Below are positions 58,988 through 64,000 of a DNA stretch of 64,000 nt, piece by piece. Origin of the DNA: Pedobacter westerhofensis (GTDB lineage Bacteria > Bacteroidota > Bacteroidia > Sphingobacteriales > Sphingobacteriaceae). The stretch is taken from positions 1 through 64,000 of the forward strand of contig NZ_FXTN01000010.1 of assembly GCF_900182595.1 (NCBI RefSeq). Reading direction: 5' to 3'. The position numbers were made by a program, and so were the translations under genes. The notes beneath the pieces are model-generated. The model saw nothing but the letters and a program-made list of their open reading frames with translations. It searched no databases and had not been told where the DNA came from. The stretch's first letter is position 1. The number at the start of each line of letters is the position of its first letter.

Positions 58988-60493
58988 ATGCCTAACATTG
59001 GAAAAATAGCGCAGATTATAGGACCGGTAGTAGACGTGAGTTTTGCTGACGATGCTCATTTACCTCAAATCTTCTCTGCATTAGAGATTGAAAAAGAAAA
59101 CGGACAGAAGATCGTTTTAGAAGTTCAACAACATCTTGGTGAAGACCGTGTACGTACCATTGCAATGGACTCGACTGATGGTCTTGTTCGTGGAATGTCT
59201 GTATTGAGCACAGGTTCTCCGATCAAAATGCCGGTTGGAGATCAAATCAAAGGTCGTTTATTCAATGTTATAGGTGAAGCAATTGATGGTATCAATGCAG
59301 TTGACAAAACTGTTGGAAAATCCATCCACAATGCACCTCCGCGTTTCGACGAACTTTCAACTGAATCAGAAGTACTTTACACAGGTATCAAAGTAATCGA
59401 TTTATTAGAGCCTTATGTAAAAGGTGGTAAAATCGGTTTGTTTGGTGGTGCCGGTGTTGGTAAAACTGTATTGATCATGGAGCTTGTAAACAACATTGCG
59501 AAAGCATATGATGGTTTATCAGTTTTCGCTGGTGTTGGAGAACGTACACGCGAAGGAAATGACCTTTTACGTGAGTTTATCGAATCTGGTGTAATCAACT
59601 ATGGCGAGGAATTCCTTCATTCGATGGAAAAAGGCGGATGGGACCTGAGCAAAGTTGACACTGAAAAATTAAAAGAATCTAAAGCAACACTGGTATTCGG
59701 ACAAATGAACGAGCCTCCTGGGGCACGTGCACGTGTAGCTTTATCAGGATTAACAGTTGCTGAATATTTCCGTGACGGTGACGGTGAAGGCGCAGGAAAA
59801 GATATCCTTTTCTTCGTTGATAACATCTTCCGTTTCACGCAGGCAGGTTCAGAAGTATCGGCACTGTTAGGCCGTATGCCATCTGCAGTAGGTTACCAGC
59901 CAACGCTGGCTACAGAGATGGGATTAATGCAGGAACGTATCACCTCAACCAAACGTGGTTCAATCACATCTGTACAAGCTGTATATGTACCTGCGGATGA
60001 TGAGACTGACCCGGCTCCGGCTACTACATTTGCCCACTTGGATGCTACAACATTATTGTCACGTAAGATTGCTGAGCTTGGTATCTACCCTGCTGTAGAT
60101 CCGTTAAACTCTACATCACGTATCCTTTCTCCTGCTATTTTAGGTGATGAGCACTACAATACTGCACAACGCGTAAAAGAATTACTGCAACGTTACAAAG
60201 AACTGCAGGATATCATCGCCATCCTTGGTATGGACGAGTTATCTGAAGAAGATAAACTGGTTGTTCACCGCGCACGCCGTGTTCAGCGTTTCTTATCTCA
60301 GCCTTTCCACGTAGCTGAGCAGTTTACAGGCTTAAAAGGAGTATTGGTAGACATCAAAGAAACGATCAAAGCATTTAACATGATCATGGACGGTGAAGTT
60401 GATGAATATCCTGAAGCTGCATTTAACCTGGTAGGTAGCATTGAAGATGCAGTTGAAAAAGGTAAAAAACTATTAGCTGAAGCAAACGCTTAA
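58988..60493 (+). CDS. atpD: ATP synthase subunit beta
   Basis: 501 residues. The P-loop is GGAGVGKTVLIMEL, the catalytic Glu lies in GVGERTREGNDL, and ALSGLTVAEYFRDGDGEG with DNIFRFTQAGSEVSALLGR are the signature segments. The subunit forms the catalytic alpha-beta interface of F1 and synthesises ATP. Only atpC follows (21 bp). The other F-type genes are not in this window, which is the usual split arrangement in Bacteroidota. Confidence 0.99.
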   Translation: MPNIGKIAQIIGPVVDVSFADDAHLPQIFSALEIEKENGQKIVLEVQQHLGEDRVRTIAMDSTDGLVRGMSVLSTGSPIKMPVGDQIKGRLFNVIGEAIDGINAVDKTVGKSIHNAPPRFDELSTESEVLYTGIKVIDLLEPYVKGGKIGLFGGAGVGKTVLIMELVNNIAKAYDGLSVFAGVGERTREGNDLLREFIESGVINYGEEFLHSMEKGGWDLSKVDTEKLKESKATLVFGQMNEPPGARARVALSGLTVAEYFRDGDGEGAGKDILFFVDNIFRFTQAGSEVSALLGRMPSAVGYQPTLATEMGLMQERITSTKRGSITSVQAVYVPADDETDPAPATTFAHLDATTLLSRKIAELGIYPAVDPLNSTSRILSPAILGDEHYNTAQRVKELLQRYKELQDIIAILGMDELSEEDKLVVHRARRVQRFLSQPFHVAEQFTGLKGVLVDIKETIKAFNMIMDGEVDEYPEAAFNLVGSIEDAVEKGKKLLAEANA

Positions 60494-60514
60494 TTAAGCG
60501 TATACATTTAATAT

Positions 60515-60757
60515 ATGACATTAGAAATATTAACACCAGATAAAAAAATCTTTGAAGGCGAAGTAACAGCTGTTACAGTGCCGGGTACAATGGGATCTTT
60601 CCAGATCTTGAGAGACCATGCACCAATTATTTCAACTTTGGAAGATGGTCCGGTAATTATTAAAACTAAAGCTGATGAAGAGATCATCGTCATCAAAGGC
60701 GGAGTGGTTGAAGTTTTAAAAAACAAGATCATTGTTTTAGCGGAAGGTGTTGCCTAA
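60515..60757 (+). CDS. atpC: ATP synthase subunit epsilon
   Basis: 80 residues covering the N-terminal beta-sandwich domain only: LEILTPDKKIFEGEVTAVT, VPGTMGSFQILRDHAPII and VIKGGVVEVLKNKIIVLAEG. The C-terminal helical domain that inhibits the enzyme in other bacteria is absent, as is normal for Bacteroidota. It links the rotor to F1. A strong terminator is 24 bp downstream. Confidence 0.96.
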   Translation: MTLEILTPDKKIFEGEVTAVTVPGTMGSFQILRDHAPIISTLEDGPVIIKTKADEEIIVIKGGVVEVLKNKIIVLAEGVA

Positions 60758-60780
60758 TATCTAAGTATAAATCTTTTATG

Positions 60781-60813
60781 AAAGAGGGCGTTCAAAAGAC
60801 GCCCTCTTTTTTT
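60781..60813 (+). terminator. Terminator of atpDC
   Basis: AAAGAGGGCGT (60781-60791) pairs perfectly with ACGCCCTCTTT (60799-60809) across 7 nt, with a T-run after it. Confidence 0.95.
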
Positions 60814-61128
60814 ATACTGGAAAACCACATAATTTCAGCATTTTTGCAGTATTCAATTCTGGCTGCAATTTTCAACTTCCATTGGCATTTTGAGCATTTC
60901 AGGCAGAATTATGTTGAATTACAATGCAAGCATAAGATCCATACCGAATACCGAAATCATATTTGGTATAGATGTCTCAATTTTTAGCACGGCAATAAAA
61001 CGTTTAAGCGAAACATAATTCTTAATTTATATCAATAAACGATGTAATATTTTTTTTCATTTATTTTCAATCTGCTATTGACAGTTTGTAATCCATGAAG
61101 TAAATTGGATTTATATAAAAACAACGAA
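60814..61128 (+). promoter_or_regulatory. Intergenic region before the ilv leader; promoter region
   Basis: About 315 bp without a gene. It must hold the ilv promoter. I see no full TTTG-N19-TAnnTTTG match. The AT-rich part at 61020-61090 is the likeliest place. Nothing else is recognised. Confidence 0.4.
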
Positions 61129-61212
61129 ATGAACACTTCATTTACAACAGACCTTAACGTCATTATTAACCTGACTACTCTCCTGCTTCTTCAGGACAAT
61201 AAGGCGCTGTGA
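61129..61212 (+). CDS. Leader peptide of the ilv operon (27 residues)
   Basis: From the ATG at 61129 the peptide begins MNTSFTTDLNVIINLTTLLL and ends LQDNKAL. Codons 11-21 are almost only Val, Ile, Leu, Thr and Asn (Val-Ile-Ile, then Leu-Thr-Thr and Leu-Leu-Leu-Leu). These include all three end products of the branched-chain amino acid pathway encoded downstream. It is positioned so that a ribosome finishing at the TGA (61210-61212) covers the segment GGCGCT that otherwise forms the anti-terminator. This is the classical attenuator arrangement. Confidence 0.85.
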   Translation: MNTSFTTDLNVIINLTTLLLLQDNKAL

Positions 61213-61265
61213 ATGAATTTTTAATAAAAATATCTGAAAGCGCCCCCCAAAAGAGGCGCTTTTTT
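61203..61265 (+). terminator. Transcription attenuator with alternative hairpins before ilvE
   Basis: Segment A GGCGCT (61203-61208), segment B AGCGCC (61239-61244) and segment C GGCGCT (61255-61260) followed by a T-run. A and C are identical. B can pair with C, giving an 8-bp terminator stem with AAAGCGCC/GGCGCTTT. B can also pair with A, giving the anti-terminator. Stalling at the Val/Ile/Leu codons of the leader would leave A free and permit read-through. Confidence 0.85.
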
Positions 61266-61298
61266 AATGAACATAAATAACACATACCTGTAACCAAG

Positions 61299-62189
61299 AT
61301 GCAATATTACGATTCAAATACAGTCCTTTACCTTAACGGGCAGTTTATCAAATCAGCTGAGACCACAACAGATTTGTACGGACAGTCCCTGCATTATGGT
61401 TATGCCGTATTTGAGGGCATCAGGGCGTATAATACGCATAATGGTACCAGGATTTTCAAGGCAAAGGAACACTTTGACCGCCTGCAGCGCTCTGCAGAAC
61501 TGATGCATATCCCCTTCCCTTTTGACAAGGATAACCTGATCAGGCAGACCTATAAATTACTAAAGAAAAACAACCTGAAAGATGCTTATATCCGTCCGCT
61601 TGTTTACTGCGGACAAAATATGACGCTTGAAGCGGCAACGGAATCTTCTATCATGATCTGCGCCTGGGAATGGGGTGCTTACCTGGGCAACAAACTGGTA
61701 AAGGTAGGCATATCAAGTTATCAGCGGCCAAACCCAAAATCAACACATGTTGAAGCTAAAGCAAGCGGCCACTATATCAATTCTATCCTGGCCACTACAG
61801 AAGCTAAGAAAAACGGTTTTGATGAAGCACTGCTGCTGGATATGCACAACAATATCGCCGAAGCTCCTGGAGCAAACATCTTTATCGAGAAAAACGGCAA
61901 ATTATACACTCCCCCGCTGGGCAGCATCCTGGCAGGAATCACCAGGGCCACAGTGATCAAATTGTGTAAAACGCTAGATATTGAATGTATCGAAAAGCAG
62001 TTAACAGTGGATGACGTAAAGGCTGCAGACAGCGCCTTTTTCTGCGGAACAGCAGCAGAAATCATCGGCATTGCCTCGGTAGACGAAACAGTCTTCCCTG
62101 CGGTATGGACCGAAACCCTCGGCGCAACCATACAAAGGACCTACAAAGCATTAGTACTAGAAAAACAAAATTACGAAGTAATCATATAA
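61299..62189 (+). CDS. ilvE: Branched-chain amino acid aminotransferase
   Basis: 296 residues of fold type IV PLP enzymes. HYGYAVFEGIRAYNTHNGT is the N-terminal signature. SKSTHVEAKASGHYINSILA contains the PLP-Lys. GFDEALLLDMHNNIAEAPGANIF (signature with the conserved Glu) and GSILAGITRATVIKL complete the site. It moves amino groups to and from Leu, Ile and Val. It is first of the ilvE-ilvD-ilvB operon and is controlled by the attenuator 34 bp upstream. Confidence 0.96.
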   Translation: MQYYDSNTVLYLNGQFIKSAETTTDLYGQSLHYGYAVFEGIRAYNTHNGTRIFKAKEHFDRLQRSAELMHIPFPFDKDNLIRQTYKLLKKNNLKDAYIRPLVYCGQNMTLEAATESSIMICAWEWGAYLGNKLVKVGISSYQRPNPKSTHVEAKASGHYINSILATTEAKKNGFDEALLLDMHNNIAEAPGANIFIEKNGKLYTPPLGSILAGITRATVIKLCKTLDIECIEKQLTVDDVKAADSAFFCGTAAEIIGIASVDETVFPAVWTETLGATIQRTYKALVLEKQNYEVII

Positions 62190-62204
62190 CAAGTAAAACA
62201 AGAA

Positions 62205-63905
62205 ATGTCACAAGAAACACCAGAACTAAACCGCTACAGTAAAGTTTTCACACAAGATCCTACTCAACCGGGAGCCCAGGCCATGTTATATGGTATCGGA
62301 CTCACCACTGAGGATATGTCAAAAGCACAGGTAGGGATTGCCAGCATGGGTTATGATGGAAATACCTGCAATATGCACCTGAATGATCTGGCAAAGATCG
62401 TTAAAGATGGTGTGTGGAAAAATGATATGGTCGGTTTAACTTTCGGTACAATTGGTGTAAGTGATGGTATGTCTAATGGCACAGATGGCATGCGTTACTC
62501 ACTGGTTTCAAGAGACGTGATCGCAGATTCAATTGAAACGATCTGCGGCGGCCAGTATTACGACGGACTGATCACAATCCCCGGATGTGATAAAAACATG
62601 CCAGGCTCTATTATGGCTATGGGACGCCTGAACAGGCCATCGATCATGGTGTACGGCGGCAGTATCCACTCCGGAAAATATAAAGGAAAATCATTGAATA
62701 TCGTTTCAGCTTTTGAAGCACTGGGCGAGAAATTAGCAGGTAATTTATCTGAAGAAGATTATCAGGGAATTATCCGCCACACTTGCCCGGGAGCGGGAGC
62801 TTGTGGTGGTATGTATACAGCCAACACAATGGCCAGCGCAATCGAAGCCATGGGCATGAGCCTTCCATACAGCTCTTCTCACCCTGCTACCAGCGATGAG
62901 AAAAAACAGGAATGCCTGGAAGCCGGAAAGGCAATCAGAATATTGCTGGAAAGAAATATCCTTCCATCAGATATCATGACCGAAAAAGCATTTCACAATG
63001 CTATTGTAACGGTAATGGTATTAGGCGGATCAACCAATGCAGTACTGCACCTGATCGCAATGGCTAAATCAGTAGGATTAAATCTGACACTTGAAGACTT
63101 TCAGCGTATCAGCGATAACACTCCTGTTCTGGCCGACTTAAAACCAAGCGGACAATACTTAATGGAAGATGTACACGAGATTGGCGGTGTTCCGGCAGTA
63201 TTGAAATATCTTTTAAAAGTTGGATTGGTGCATGGCGACTGTATGACTGTAACAGGTAAAACCCTGGCAGAAAACGTAGCTGATGCAGCAGATCTGGATT
63301 TTGATGCACAAAAGGTAATCTTCCCGGTAGAACAGGCTTTAAAACCTACAGGCCACCTGCAAATGTTGTATGGTAACCTGGCTACAAAAGGTGCCGTTGC
63401 GAAAATCAGTGGTAAAGAAGGCGAAAGATTTGAAGGCCCTGCACGTGTATTTGAAGGGGAACAAAAACTGATCGCCGGTATCCAGAGCGGAAAAGTACAA
63501 CGTGGGGATGTAGTAGTGATTATCCAGGTAGGCCCTAAAGGAGCTCCGGGAATGCCCGAGATGCTGAAACCAACTTCTGCGATTATTGGTGCTGGTTTAG
63601 GTAAATCTGTAGCGCTGATCACCGACGGACGTTTCTCTGGCGGTACCCACGGATTTGTGGTAGGCCATATCACTCCTGAAGCATGGGACGGCGGAAACAT
63701 CGGACTGGTAAAAGACAACGATATCATTACCATCGATGCGGTGAATAATACCATCAACCTGAATATCTCTGATGAAGAACTTGCTGCACGCAGGGCAGCC
63801 TGGGTGCAATTGCCCCCACCTGTTAAAAGCGGTGTACTCTATAAATATATCAAACAAGTAAGCAATGCCAGTGAAGGGTGTGTAACTGACGCCTACACAG
63901 ATTAA
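62205..63905 (+). CDS. ilvD: Dihydroxy-acid dehydratase
   Basis: 566 residues. The Fe-S cluster Cys residues are in GYDGNTCNMHLNDLAK, TIPGCDKNMPGSIMAMGR and HTCPGAGACGGMYTANTMAS. The C-terminal GRFSGGTHGFVVGHI is the family signature. It converts dihydroxy-isovalerate and dihydroxy-methylvalerate to the keto acids used by IlvE. It starts 15 bp after ilvE. Confidence 0.98.
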   Translation: MSQETPELNRYSKVFTQDPTQPGAQAMLYGIGLTTEDMSKAQVGIASMGYDGNTCNMHLNDLAKIVKDGVWKNDMVGLTFGTIGVSDGMSNGTDGMRYSLVSRDVIADSIETICGGQYYDGLITIPGCDKNMPGSIMAMGRLNRPSIMVYGGSIHSGKYKGKSLNIVSAFEALGEKLAGNLSEEDYQGIIRHTCPGAGACGGMYTANTMASAIEAMGMSLPYSSSHPATSDEKKQECLEAGKAIRILLERNILPSDIMTEKAFHNAIVTVMVLGGSTNAVLHLIAMAKSVGLNLTLEDFQRISDNTPVLADLKPSGQYLMEDVHEIGGVPAVLKYLLKVGLVHGDCMTVTGKTLAENVADAADLDFDAQKVIFPVEQALKPTGHLQMLYGNLATKGAVAKISGKEGERFEGPARVFEGEQKLIAGIQSGKVQRGDVVVIIQVGPKGAPGMPEMLKPTSAIIGAGLGKSVALITDGRFSGGTHGFVVGHITPEAWDGGNIGLVKDNDIITIDAVNNTINLNISDEELAARRAAWVQLPPPVKSGVLYKYIKQVSNASEGCVTDAYTD

Positions 63906-63937
63906 TTAACCAGAGCCCTAAATAAAAACGAATTACT

Positions 63938-64000
63938 ATGGAAACAGTACAAGAGGAAGCAGCAACATTGGCCCAACCAAAGAAAACCACAACGGTTACG
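63938..64000 (+). CDS. ilvB: Start of the next ilv gene, probably acetolactate synthase large subunit (partial)
   Basis: The ATG at 63938 opens a frame that continues past the window end (METVQEEAATLAQPKKTTT). There is no diagnostic motif in the 21 visible codons. The assignment to acetolactate synthase rests on the operon position after ilvD, which is usual in Bacteroidota. Confidence 0.5.
   Translation, partial: METVQEEAATLAQPKKTTTVT

Overview
The window looks like a chromosomal segment of a Bacteroidota bacterium of the Sphingobacteriaceae (Pedobacter-like). The evidence is the protein content (SufBCD, LytTR/LytS pairs, DUF2807 'head GIN' proteins, AAA/DUF4143 ATPase, LemA/TPM proteins, atpD-atpC apart from the other ATP synthase genes). 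Promoters also match the Bacteroidota -7 element TAnnTTTG, and Shine-Dalgarno sequences are largely absent. Species assignment is an inference from the sequence alone.

Layout. 1-1444: decayed accessory DNA with a broken AAA/DUF4143 ATPase, a perfect 17-bp inverted repeat and two arrays of an 11-bp-phased repeat. 1445-4811: a PAS sensor protein, a CoA-binding protein and a flavoprotein. 5086-9247: a tight operon of class III aminotransferase, zinc dehydrogenase, HAD hydrolase and MFS transporter that looks like a small-molecule pathway. 9419-12271: LemA/TPM proteins and a NUDIX hydrolase. 12277-16015: dnaA with DnaA boxes upstream and a methylmalonyl-CoA mutase-type catalytic subunit. 16160-17839: IscA/ErpA-type Fe-S protein and an ABC permease. 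17897-24232: nucleotide-sugar operon (ugd, UDP-glucuronate decarboxylase, galE, rfbB) and the divergent waaA. 24207-31481: hemH, ispH, a glycosyltransferase-like protein, a phosphoribosyltransferase, two DUF2807 paralogues and rlmD. 31587-36908: a TetR regulator, a Rieske-like lipoprotein, pheS, kbl, a possible nucleotidyltransferase-HEPN protein and an S24 repressor. 37303-43918: two LytS/LytTR systems around obgE-adk.

44106-48882 is a second accessory region: a GH28-like secreted enzyme, a third 11-bp-phased array, two frameshifted genes (one carrying HEFFH of a metallopeptidase), a CxxCH lipoprotein and a GNAT-HTH gene pair behind a palindromic operator that resembles a toxin-antitoxin module. 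49034-56443: sufBCD followed by an AraC regulator and an acyl-ACP-desaturase-like diiron protein, then an aldo/keto reductase and a second AraC regulator. 56455-57201: remnants of three genes. 57277-64000: tRNA-Arg(ACG), peroxiredoxin, RmlD-like reductase, atpDC and the ilvE-ilvD-ilvB operon. The ilv operon is preceded by a 27-codon leader peptide and mutually exclusive hairpins, consistent with transcription attenuation.

Most of the window is housekeeping. The observations most worth a second look are the TAGC-type repeats spaced exactly 11 bp at three loci, the GNAT-HTH module with its operator, the ilv attenuator, the aminotransferase operon, and the suf-AraC-desaturase linkage.
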